Source: Myxococcota bacterium
Lineage (GTDB): Bacteria; Myxococcota; Polyangia; GCA-2747355; JAKLHH01
Direction: 5' to 3'
Assembly (NCBI GenBank): GCA_022710245.1
Contig: JAKLHH010000601.1
Location: 1-5,504, forward strand
Length of the DNA: 5,504 nt
Each line of letters opens with the position of its first letter. Within the stretch, counting starts at the first letter, position 1. The position numbers were made by a program, and so were the translations under genes. A model generated the notes under the pieces. It ran no database searches. It was not told the origin of the DNA and was given only the letters and a program-made list of their open reading frames with translations. This document shows, piece by piece, positions 1 through 5,504 of this stretch.

Positions 1-618
1 GTAGATGCGCTGGAAGTAGTCGACGTAGCGGCGGTCCCGGTCCGTGAGCCAGAGGAGAGCGGCACCGCCCGTGCCGCGGCCGCCCTGCCCGCTCGCGTCC
101 CCGCGGCCGCCCCAGCTGCCGTCCGCCTCGCCGCGCGCCGTCGCCACCGACGTACGCCCGCGCCCGTGGCGTCCGGCGGTGGGCGCGGGCGTGATCCCGT
201 CCTTGGGGATCCGCGTCAGCTCCTCGCCCGGTCCGGGTGTGGTCGTGGCGCCTGCCTCGAGGAAGGGCGTGGGCTCCGCGCTCGCGGCCACGCCGCCCGC
301 AGGCGTGCCGCGAGGTGCCGGCTCGGGCGCGGGTGGGCCGCGGCGATCCAGACGCCCGGCCGGCGTGGCGGCCTCGACCACCGACGGGATCGCGCTCCTC
401 TGGCCAAGCCGCAGCAGGGCGGAGACGCGGCGTGGAGGCAGGTGCATGCTGGTCTGCGCAAGCGACGGTGCAGGTGCAGGATGGGTGACCAGCTCCACCT
501 CGTGGCGCGGGGACTCTGCGTCCGGGCGCACGAGGGCGAGGAGAGCCACCGCCAGCGCGTGGACGGCGACAGCGATGAGCCCGCCCCAGACAAGGGGTCG
601 GGGGAGCTTCCTGACCAT
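1..618 (-). CDS. TonB-like energy transducer, N-terminal 206 residues (3' end beyond window)
   Basis: The reading frame runs without a stop from an ATG at 618-616 to base 1, so the protein continues past the left edge. Residues 8-30 form one hydrophobic helix after a short basic start (M-V-R-K), the layout of an inner-membrane anchor. The helix carries W11 and H20, matching the numbering of Trp11 and the functionally essential His20 of E. coli TonB; the conserved Ser16 is Ala here. H-E-V-E-L-V soon after the helix (from residue 44) resembles the post-membrane segment of TonB proteins. Residues 50-165 are rich in Pro, Ala and Gly, as expected of a periplasm-spanning spacer, but without the classic Glu-Pro/Lys-Pro repeats. 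A Gly-rich stretch (166-185) leads to D-R-R-Y-V-D-Y-F-Q-R-I-Y (195-206), which looks like the first helix of a TonB C-terminal domain. Such proteins pass ExbB/ExbD proton-motive energy to outer-membrane transporters. GTG (624) and TTG (627) are alternative starts. TolA-like or other TonB-family roles remain possible. Confidence 0.75.
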   Translation of the reverse strand, partial: MVRKLPRPLVWGGLIAVAVHALAVALLALVRPDAESPRHEVELVTHPAPAPSLAQTSMHLPPRRVSALLRLGQRSAIPSVVEAATPAGRLDRRGPPAPEPAPRGTPAGGVAASAEPTPFLEAGATTTPGPGEELTRIPKDGITPAPTAGRHGRGRTSVATARGEADGSWGGRGDASGQGGRGTGGAALLWLTDRDRRYVDYFQRIY

Positions 619-645
619 GACCACCAAGGTATATTGTAAGCGTCG
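619..645. promoter_or_regulatory. Compact divergent promoter region between the TonB-like and phosphoesterase genes
   Basis: Only 27 bases separate the two divergent start codons, and this is one of the few A/T-rich spots in the window. On the plus strand TATATT (630-635) resembles a -10 box, and on the minus strand TACAAT (638-633) does too, so the two overlap. Minus-strand TATACC (633-628) is a second candidate. If these are used, both transcripts would begin within about 10 bases of their start codons, leaving little room for a Shine-Dalgarno; none is clear for either gene. No convincing -35 box was found on either side, and any -35 would lie inside the opposite gene's coding sequence. The promoter call is inference from base composition and position. 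Confidence 0.4.
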
Positions 646-1839
646 ATGCCCGAAAACTCCACAGGGAGCCCCGCCTCCAGGCACCGCCTGCTGGCCGGCA
701 ACTCCGTTCACAACGCGCTGGTCCTCTCCCAGCTGCTCGACGAGATCCCCTGGCCGCTCGCGATCTTGCTCGCTGCGGCCGGGGCGGTGAGCCCGGCGCT
801 GCTGCAGCCGCGCCCGCTCCTCGCCGCGATCATCCTGGGTGCGTCGGTCCTCGGCGATCTCGCGCTCCTGCTCGGCCTGCCGCGCCTCCATCTCTCGTAC
901 GGCCCGGCGCGCCCGCCTCTTCTTCTCTTCGCCTGGGGCCGGGGCGTGGTGGCCGTGCTGGTCGGCCTGCTGCCGCTCCCGGCGCCTGGCTCCACGCTGC
1001 TCCTGCTCGGCGCTCAGCTCTGCCTCGGCGCGGTCGCGGCCTGGGCGGCGCTGGTCGAGCCCTTTCGCCTCGAGGAGAGCGAGGTGACCCTGCCGGCACC
1101 CGGCCTCGCCGGTCGTCTGCGCCTGGCGCTCCTCACCGATCTGCACCTCGAGCGGCGGACGCGGCGGGAGGCCGCGGTGCTGGCGGCGGTCGCGCGTGGG
1201 CGTCCCGACGTGATCCTCGTCGGCGGCGATCTGCTGAACCTCTCCTACGTGGGGGAGCCCCTCGCGATGGCGGAGGCGCGCTGGTTCCTCGGCCAGCTCG
1301 CGGCGCCGGCGGGGGTCTTCGTCGTGCGCGGCACCCCGGAGGTGGATCCGCGCGCGGTGGTGGACGAGATCGTGGCCGGGCTGCCGCTCACGCTCCTCGA
1401 GGACCAGGCGAGCTCCATCGAGCACGGCGGCGCGCGGTTGACCTTGCTCGGGGTGCCGGCGGACGGCTCGCCGGCAGAGCTCGCGGCCCGCCTCTCGGCC
1501 CTGGCCGCGTCGACGCAGACGAACGGCGTCAGCCGTGCCCCGCGCCTCTGCCTGCACCACACGCCGGATCTCTTCGAGGAGGCGGCGCGCCTCGGCCTCG
1601 AGCTCTACCTCGCCGGCCACACCCACGGCGGCCAGATCTGCGCACCGCTCGTTGGACCGCTCGTCACCGCGTCGCGCTTCGGGCGGCGCTACGCGCGCGG
1701 CTGCCTCCTGCGCGGCGCCACGCACGGCTACGTCTCGAGGGGGCTGGGCCTCGAGGGGCTGGGAGCTCCCCGGCTCCGCTTCCTGGCGCGACCCGAGCTC
1801 GTCTGGATCACGCTCGTCGACGAGCCGGACCGAGGCTGA
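646..1839 (+). CDS. Membrane-anchored calcineurin-like metallophosphoesterase (YkuE-type), motif III altered
   Basis: This 397-residue protein has about four hydrophobic helices at its start (near 35-53, 57-79, 90-112 and 116-140), then a cytoplasm- or periplasm-facing phosphoesterase domain from about 155. Family motifs seen are D165-x-H167 (motif I), G194-D195 with N198 (motif II), H305 in L-x-H-H-T-P-D, and G324-H325-T326-H327-G-G-Q. The C-terminal Y-V-S-R-G-L-G then P-x-L-R-F-x-x-x-P-E-L pattern is also typical of YkuE/YaeI-type enzymes. These enzymes hydrolyse phosphoester or pyrophosphate bonds with a two-metal centre, and some relatives act on lipid-linked substrates such as UDP-diacylglucosamine. 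The odd point is motif III: the usual G-N-H-E/D is G229-T230-P231-E232, so the metal-binding Asn and the catalytic His are absent. The frame continues normally on both sides, which argues against a frameshift. ATG 646 is the first start after an in-frame stop at 637-639. The substrate cannot be told from sequence. Confidence 0.9.
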   Translation: MPENSTGSPASRHRLLAGNSVHNALVLSQLLDEIPWPLAILLAAAGAVSPALLQPRPLLAAIILGASVLGDLALLLGLPRLHLSYGPARPPLLLFAWGRGVVAVLVGLLPLPAPGSTLLLLGAQLCLGAVAAWAALVEPFRLEESEVTLPAPGLAGRLRLALLTDLHLERRTRREAAVLAAVARGRPDVILVGGDLLNLSYVGEPLAMAEARWFLGQLAAPAGVFVVRGTPEVDPRAVVDEIVAGLPLTLLEDQASSIEHGGARLTLLGVPADGSPAELAARLSALAASTQTNGVSRAPRLCLHHTPDLFEEAARLGLELYLAGHTHGGQICAPLVGPLVTASRFGRRYARGCLLRGATHGYVSRGLGLEGLGAPRLRFLARPELVWITLVDEPDRG

Positions 1840-2042
1840 TCGCTCGCGTCAGCCGACGAGCCTCTGGGCGCCGAGGTCGCTGAGCAGTGATGCGCGGTGC
1901 GTCGAGGCGGGGGCGCAGAGGGCTGGACGATGGCACGGGTTTCTGCGTATACCTGGGCCGCGAGCAGGCCGGCCGACGTATGAGCCATCGAGCGCCACCC
2001 CTCGTGGGTTGATCGCCGGAAGGCTGAGCGGCCCAAACCCGT
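1840..2042. other. 203-base intergenic spacer, with weak signals only
   Basis: No supported gene lies here. At its left end GGCTGA (1834-1839) pairs with TCAGCC (1849-1854), and GAGGCT (1832-1837) pairs alternatively with AGCCTC (1859-1864). Neither hairpin is followed by a T-run, so they are poor intrinsic terminators. A 9-base direct repeat, CGACGAGCC, occurs at 1818-1826 and 1854-1862 and may be chance. GGAAGG at 2018-2023 resembles a Shine-Dalgarno but is 19 bases before the ATG at 2043, too far to serve it. The spacer ends at the start of the HEAT-repeat gene, so it should hold that gene's promoter. Confidence 0.5.
1924..1953 (+). promoter_or_regulatory. Candidate promoter for the HEAT-repeat gene
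   Basis: TGGACG (1924-1929, four of six matches to TTGACA) is followed after 18 bases by TATACC (1948-1953, four of six matches to TATAAT). This gives a sigma-70-like arrangement about 90 bases before the start codon at 2043, hence a fairly long leader. TATA is rare in this GC-rich window, which makes the site stand out. The -10 element and its flank, TATACCTGGG, closely resemble TATACCTTGG found on the minus strand at 633-624, ahead of the TonB-like gene. The match is only moderate and untested. Confidence 0.3.
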
Positions 2043-4781
2043 ATGCATGCGAGCGTGAGAATGATGCTGTCACAGCGCGCTGTCCCGTTCCTCCTCGGCG
2101 GCCTGGTCGCCTTCCATGGCGTCACGGCCCTGGCCCAGGGCCCCCGCTTCGAGGAGACCCCGCACGAGGCGCTGCGAGGCCTCCGGTCGATGGACGCCGC
2201 CACGCGGCGCGCGTCGGCCAGCGCCCTGCTCCGCTTCAAGAACGATGAGGCGGTGAGGAACGCGCTCGGCGCGACGCTGCTCCAGGATCCGGACCCTGGC
2301 GTCCGCCAGACCGCCGCGGTCACGCTGGCCAAGCTGGGCGGCAAGTCGAAGAAGGCGCTCATCCAGGCCGCGGTCTGCGATCCCGACGCGCAGACGCGGA
2401 GCGGGCTCGCCGCCTACGGCAAGCGGGTCAAGCTCCTCTGTCACACGCAGCCGGACGTCATCGACGAGGCGGTGGCGCTGCCGCGTGCCGAGGAGCAGCT
2501 CCTCGCCTACCTCTCGCATCCGTCGCCCACCACGCGCCTCGCCGCGGCGCGAGACCTGGCCAAGCTCCGCAGCGCCCGCGCCTACGGGGTGATCTGGAAC
2601 ATGGTCGGCAAGGACCCGGTGTGGAGCGTCCGTGTCTCGTCGCTGCGCATCCTCACCCGCGCCTATGGCAAGAAGGCGCTGCCGGTCTTGCAGCGCACGC
2701 TCGCCGCGGATCCCGACGCGCGCGTGCGCGAGGTGGCGCTGGAGGGGCTCGGCTTCGTCAGGGACCCCGCCAGCGTGCCCGCGATCGCCACCTCCGCGCG
2801 CGTCGAGCAGCTCCCCTCGGTGCAGCTCGCCGCGGTGGCGGCGCTGGCGAAGATCGGCGACCGCACGTCGACCGCTGCGCTGATGGAGCTCTTCGACTCC
2901 AGCAAGAGCGAGGAGGCCCGGGCCGCGGTGGTGACCACGCTCGCCGGCCTGCCCGCCTACCGCAAGTACGTGCAGCCGCTCCTCGCCAGGGCGCTCAAGC
3001 AGGACCGCTCGGGCAAGGTGCGCGCCGCGGCGATGAAGGCCCTCTCCAACGACACCAGCGCCGCGGCCTGCAGCGCGCGGAGCGAGCGGATCAACGACCC
3101 CGACGCCGACGTGCGGCGCGCGGTGGTCGAGCAGCTGGCCAAGTGCCCCGGGCAGATCGCGCGGCCGGCGCTGATGATCGTGCTGCGCGAGGACAAGGAC
3201 GCCGGCGTGCGCAAGACCGCGCTCGAGCTGCTGATCAAGGGCGGCGCGGCCAAGGCGGCCGAGGCGATCTCCGCGGCGCTCCTCGGTGACAAGGACGTCG
3301 CCATCCGCAAGCGTTGCCTGGAGGCGGTCCTCACGCTGCCGCAGGCCGCGCGCGGCACGCCGCTCGCGGAGGCGGCGAAGAACGACCCCGACGTGCTGAT
3401 CCGGCGCTCGGCGGTGGCCGCGCTCTTCCGCATCCCCTCGGCGGTGACGGTGCCCGCGCTCGCCGTCGTGGTGTCGCGCGACAAGGTGGTGCAGGTCCGC
3501 GTCGAGGCCGCGCGGGTGCTCTCGCGCTTCCGCGACGCGGGCGCCTACGAGGCGCTGCAGAAGGCGATGAAGGATCCCGCGGCCGAGGTCCGCCAGGTCG
3601 CCGCCGCGGGCGCCGCGGCCAGCCCGGCGCAGCGCGCCTGGGTGGAGGCGCTGCTCCCGCAGATCATCGATCCCTCGCCGGCGACCCGGCTGAAGGCGGC
3701 GACGCAGCTCTGCGCGGCGCAGGCGCCGCACACCTACCGCGCGCTCCTGCTCGCGCTCTGGACCGACGAGAACGCCAGCATCCGCACCGCCATCGCGAAG
3801 TGCTTCGGCGACCTCGATCACCCGCTGATCGACCTCGGCCTCTCCGTCGCCCACTCCACCGACACCGACGGCGGCCTCATCCGCACGGTGGAGATGTCGC
3901 AGCGCCAGCGCGTGGAGCGCCAGGCCAAGCTGCTGGAGAAGGCGAAGAGCAAGGACGCCAAGGAGCGGGCGCAGGCTATCCGCGCCCTGCAGCCGAGCCC
4001 GAGCAAGCAGGTGCGCGATCTCCTCGAGGCCCTGCTCCAGAAGGACCCCGACGCGCAGGTGCGCAAGGAGGCGGCCGGGGTGGTCGCGCTCTACCGTGAC
4101 CGCCGGGCGCTGCAGCGGCTGATGCAGGACTCGCAGACCGAGTCCGACTCCAGCGTGCGGCAGTTCATCGCCCTGCAGTACAACACGCTGCGCACGCGCT
4201 GGTCGTCGGCGAGGAGCGCGCTGAACATCAACTCGCTGATCGTCGGGCTCCGCGGCGGCACGCTGGAGTCGCGCGTCGCCTCGGCGCAGGCGCTCGGCGC
4301 GCTGCGGGACCGCCGCGCCTTCGCCCCCCTCAAGGAGGCGACCAGCGCCAGCGAGCCGCAGCTGCGTCAGGCGGCCGTGATCGCGCTCGCCACCTTCGGC
4401 GACCTGACGGTGGTCCCCCAGGCGGCGCGCACCGAGCAGGACAAGCCGACGCGCGACCAGCTGATCCAGCTCAACTACCTGCGCAGCGCCGCGGTGGACA
4501 AGATCACCGCGGCGCTCGCCTCGGGCAAGCCGGACGAGGTGCGGCGCGGCATCGAGGCGGCCTCGATCAAGCAGATCAACCAGGCCGTGCCCTGGCTGGT
4601 CCGGCTGGCGCTCTCACACGGCGACGCGGGGATCCGCGAGGCCGCGGTGCGCACGCTCGTCCTCTACGATCTCCCCCTGGCGAAGTGGTCGGTGCGCATC
4701 GCCGCCGAGCACGACGCGAGCAAGAAGACCCGTGAGGCGATGTGGCAGTGGTCCGTGCTCTCGGACTCCGACAACTCCTGA
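2043..4781 (+). CDS. Exported HEAT-repeat solenoid protein, 912 residues
   Basis: An N-terminal signal peptide has a hydrophobic core around residues 14-30 and a predicted cut after A31 (A29-L30-A31 before Q32), so the mature protein should be periplasmic or secreted. Nearly all the rest is HEAT repeats of the PBS-lyase-like type, each marked by a D-P-D-x-x-V-R turn. The first turns are at residues 82, 113 and about 159. Thirteen consecutive turns then start at 191, 223, 255, 287, 321, 352, 384, 416, 448, 480, 511, 543 and 575, a spacing of 31-34 residues. A highly charged, Lys/Arg/Gln-rich helix at 617-650 interrupts the array, and more divergent repeats follow (turns near 668, 701, 769 and 859). 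No catalytic motif is visible, and HEAT solenoids normally serve as protein-binding scaffolds; the partner is unknown. ATGs at 2061 and 2064 are alternative starts giving a shorter, more typical signal peptide. No start has a good Shine-Dalgarno. Confidence 0.9.
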   Translation: MHASVRMMLSQRAVPFLLGGLVAFHGVTALAQGPRFEETPHEALRGLRSMDAATRRASASALLRFKNDEAVRNALGATLLQDPDPGVRQTAAVTLAKLGGKSKKALIQAAVCDPDAQTRSGLAAYGKRVKLLCHTQPDVIDEAVALPRAEEQLLAYLSHPSPTTRLAAARDLAKLRSARAYGVIWNMVGKDPVWSVRVSSLRILTRAYGKKALPVLQRTLAADPDARVREVALEGLGFVRDPASVPAIATSARVEQLPSVQLAAVAALAKIGDRTSTAALMELFDSSKSEEARAAVVTTLAGLPAYRKYVQPLLARALKQDRSGKVRAAAMKALSNDTSAAACSARSERINDPDADVRRAVVEQLAKCPGQIARPALMIVLREDKDAGVRKTALELLIKGGAAKAAEAISAALLGDKDVAIRKRCLEAVLTLPQAARGTPLAEAAKNDPDVLIRRSAVAALFRIPSAVTVPALAVVVSRDKVVQVRVEAARVLSRFRDAGAYEALQKAMKDPAAEVRQVAAAGAAASPAQRAWVEALLPQIIDPSPATRLKAATQLCAAQAPHTYRALLLALWTDENASIRTAIAKCFGDLDHPLIDLGLSVAHSTDTDGGLIRTVEMSQRQRVERQAKLLEKAKSKDAKERAQAIRALQPSPSKQVRDLLEALLQKDPDAQVRKEAAGVVALYRDRRALQRLMQDSQTESDSSVRQFIALQYNTLRTRWSSARSALNINSLIVGLRGGTLESRVASAQALGALRDRRAFAPLKEATSASEPQLRQAAVIALATFGDLTVVPQAARTEQDKPTRDQLIQLNYLRSAAVDKITAALASGKPDEVRRGIEAASIKQINQAVPWLVRLALSHGDAGIREAAVRTLVLYDLPLAKWSVRIAAEHDASKKTREAMWQWSVLSDSDNS
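2613..3785 (+). repeat. Core of 13 regularly spaced HEAT repeats (about 96-base period) within the exported protein
   Basis: This stretch encodes residues 191-581 of the solenoid protein. The Asp-to-Arg turn motif recurs every 31-34 residues, most often exactly 32. Clear copies are D-P-D-A-R-V-R (223), D-P-D-A-D-V-R (352), D-K-D-A-G-V-R (384) and D-P-A-A-E-V-R (511), with a related copy D-P-D-A-Q-V-R at 668 beyond the core. The copies at 255 and 287 have lost the Asp but keep the phase. The DNA copies have diverged enough that this is an old protein-level repeat rather than a recent tandem expansion, although short identical pieces such as CCCGACGCGC persist at several turns. Confidence 0.75.
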
Positions 4782-4855
4782 GCTTCGCTGACGATGACGA
4801 CAGAGTAGATCGACACACTACACTACCACCGACACCCCCTGGATGACGACGAGCG

Positions 4856-4872
4856 CCCCTGCTGCGCAGGGG
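4856..4872 (+). promoter_or_regulatory. Perfect 7-bp hairpin in the leader of the barrel gene
   Basis: CCCCTGC (4856-4862) and GCAGGGG (4866-4872) are exact inverted repeats around a 3-base loop, TGC. With A4873 bulged, two more pairs (G4855-C4874 and C4854-G4875) can form. No T-run follows, so it is not a classic intrinsic terminator. It ends only 6 bases before the Shine-Dalgarno AGGAGG at 4879, a position where an RNA hairpin could affect transcript stability or ribosome access. The function is inference. Confidence 0.4.
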
Positions 4873-4878
4873 ACGATG

Positions 4879-4884
4879 AGGAGG
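4879..4884 (+). promoter_or_regulatory. Strong Shine-Dalgarno of the barrel gene
   Basis: AGGAGG is a full consensus site, 6 bases before the ATG at 4891. It decides the start: an in-frame ATG at 4876 lies ahead of the site and so cannot use it. It is the only strong ribosome binding site among the four genes in this window, which hints that this protein is made in larger amounts. Confidence 0.85.
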
Positions 4885-4890
4885 ACACAG

Positions 4891-5504
4891 ATGAGGATCA
4901 GAGCACTGCAGCTTCTCACCCTCGGCACGCTGACCCTGCTGCTCTGCGGGTCGGCCCTGGCGCAGGACGAGCCACTGATCGGCGGCGACCAGAACCAGCC
5001 CCCGCCCACGACCCCGACGCCGCCCCCGCCGCCCCCGCCGCCGCCGGCCGTCACTCCGCCGCCGGCCGTCACCCCGCCGACCGCCCAGCCGACGCCCCCG
5101 ACCGCTCCCGCGGGCAAGGGCGAGATGACGCCGCGCCGGCTGAAGGACGTGACGGACACCGACCATGACATGGTGATCGGGGCCGTGGGCCTGCAGGTCG
5201 TGCAGCACGCCGACATCGGCTCCTTCGCCGCCCCCGCGACCGGCGCCAACGCCAGCCTCTACCTGACCGAGATCGGCGTCCGCCTCTGGTTCACTCGCAA
5301 GGTGGGTCTCGATGCCGGCATCGGCCTCCTGGTGGGCAAGCCGCTCGGAGAGGACGCGGAGCCCTTCGCGGGCTTCGGCGTCGTCGCCGGTGTGCCGTTC
5401 GCGCTCGGCGTCTACCGCCACGTGACCATGTTCGCCGGCCCCGAGCTCGGCTTCGGCTTCTGGCACCCCGCCCCCAGCAACAACCAGTGGATGCTGAACC
5501 TGCG
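4891..5504 (+). CDS. Exported outer-membrane beta-barrel-like protein with proline-rich linker (3' end beyond window)
   Basis: The frame is open for 204 complete codons to the right edge. A signal peptide spans residues 1-24 with a likely cut in A22-L23-A24 before Q25. Cys19 lies in L-L-L-C-G, but Leu at the -1 position makes a lipobox unlikely. Residues 37-73 are a linker dominated by Pro, Thr and Ala, including nine consecutive prolines (44-52). From about residue 93 onward, Gly-rich stretches alternate hydrophobic and polar residues with frequent aromatics, for example I-G-V-R-L-W-F and G-P-E-L-G-F-G-F-W. Pieces such as V-G-L-D-A-G-I-G and F-A-G-P-E-L-G-F are typical of strands in small OmpA/porin-like barrels. 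The best reading is an outer-membrane protein whose N-terminal linker sits in the periplasm, perhaps threading the peptidoglycan. No specific family can be named from the visible part, and the last strands are missing. It follows the HEAT gene on the same strand. Confidence 0.75.
   Translation, partial: MRIRALQLLTLGTLTLLLCGSALAQDEPLIGGDQNQPPPTTPTPPPPPPPPPAVTPPPAVTPPTAQPTPPTAPAGKGEMTPRRLKDVTDTDHDMVIGAVGLQVVQHADIGSFAAPATGANASLYLTEIGVRLWFTRKVGLDAGIGLLVGKPLGEDAEPFAGFGVVAGVPFALGVYRHVTMFAGPELGFGFWHPAPSNNQWMLNL
5041..5070 (+). repeat. 15-base tandem repeat, two copies, in the proline-rich linker
   Basis: CCGCCGGCCGTCACT (5041-5055) is followed directly by CCGCCGGCCGTCACC (5056-5070), differing only in the last base. 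Each copy encodes P-P-A-V-T, and a degenerate third unit (P-P-T-A-Q) follows. It lies next to the C/G-rich proline run at 5020-5046. Such tracts can change length by slippage in steps that keep the frame, altering the linker length. Confidence 0.7.

Larger units (their letters stand above)
4782..4890. other. 109-base spacer between the HEAT gene and the barrel gene
   Basis: The spacer starts right after the TGA at 4779-4781 and is locally less GC-rich than the flanking genes, with an A/C-rich run near 4811-4835. TACACT (4819-4824) is a possible but weak -10 box and no matching -35 was found. No T-rich intrinsic terminator follows the HEAT gene, so readthrough into the barrel gene is possible. 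The right end holds a perfect 7-base-pair hairpin and a strong Shine-Dalgarno. Confidence 0.5.

Noticed and set aside
216..701. 161-residue minus-strand open frame overlapping the TonB-like gene
   Set aside because: It is in a different frame from the 618-to-1 reading, lacks the membrane helix and has biased Arg/Ser/Pro composition.
44..790. 248-residue plus-strand open frame across the TonB-like gene and the phosphoesterase start
   Set aside because: Its product is Arg/Pro/Ser/Ala-rich with no recognisable feature. It overlaps two better genes, including a minus-strand frame with a clear TonB-type anchor.
1832..1864. Terminator-like hairpins at the end of the phosphoesterase gene
   Set aside because: The two 6-bp stems are mutually exclusive, have loops of 9 and 21 bases, and are not followed by a T-run. 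They are too weak to call an intrinsic terminator.
1890..2012. 40-residue open frame in the spacer before the HEAT gene
   Set aside because: It has no good ribosome binding site and an Arg/Gly-rich, featureless product, and it overlaps the best promoter candidate. Open frames this short are common by chance at this GC content.
2070..3854. 594-residue open frame on the minus strand, opposite the HEAT gene
   Set aside because: Its translation is dominated by Arg, Gly, Ala, His and Leu with no domain pattern. It is the mirror of the G/C third-position bias and repeat structure of the real gene.
4945..4950. Lipoprotein reading of the barrel gene product (Cys19 in its signal peptide)
   Set aside because: Leu precedes the Cys where Ala, Gly or Ser is expected, and a good signal peptidase I site (A-L-A before Q) follows five residues later.
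4576..5466. 296-residue minus-strand open frame across the 3' end of the HEAT gene and the barrel gene
   Set aside because: It contains a low-complexity Gly/Arg run that is just the reverse of the proline codons. It overlaps two plus-strand genes with signal peptides, one of them with a strong Shine-Dalgarno.

Overview
This is a very GC-rich window, by eye around 70% G+C, with strong G/C preference at third codon positions. It codes for four proteins, at least three of them exported or membrane-anchored. The style suggests a Gram-negative delta-lineage bacterium, most likely Myxococcota: a TonB-like protein and an outer-membrane-barrel-like protein point to a double membrane, and there is a long secreted HEAT-repeat protein. 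The taxonomic call is an inference from composition and gene types, because the window has no marker gene.

Layout. Bases 618 down to 1 (minus strand, running off the left edge) encode the first 206 residues of a TonB-type energy transducer: an N-terminal membrane anchor with the TonB histidine at residue 20, a Pro/Ala/Gly-rich spacer, and the start of what looks like the TonB C-terminal domain. Only 27 bases (619-645) separate it from a divergent gene at 646-1839, a membrane-anchored calcineurin-like metallophosphoesterase of the YkuE type whose third catalytic motif is altered. A 203-base spacer follows, holding only weak signals. At 2043-4781 lies a 912-residue exported solenoid protein built of about 32-residue HEAT repeats. 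After a 109-base spacer with a hairpin and a strong Shine-Dalgarno, the gene starting at 4891 encodes an exported protein with a proline-rich linker and an apparent outer-membrane beta-barrel; it runs off the right edge.

How they fit together. All four products are predicted to act at the envelope: inner membrane (TonB-like, phosphoesterase), periplasm (HEAT protein) and outer membrane (barrel). The HEAT and barrel proteins are co-directional and both end their signal peptides in A-L-A before Q. A shared pathway is possible, but the sequence shows only proximity. I found no RNA genes, insertion sequences, CRISPR arrays or clear intrinsic terminators. No new multi-gene system stands out; the most unusual points are the altered phosphoesterase active site, the compact divergent promoter and the long exported HEAT solenoid.
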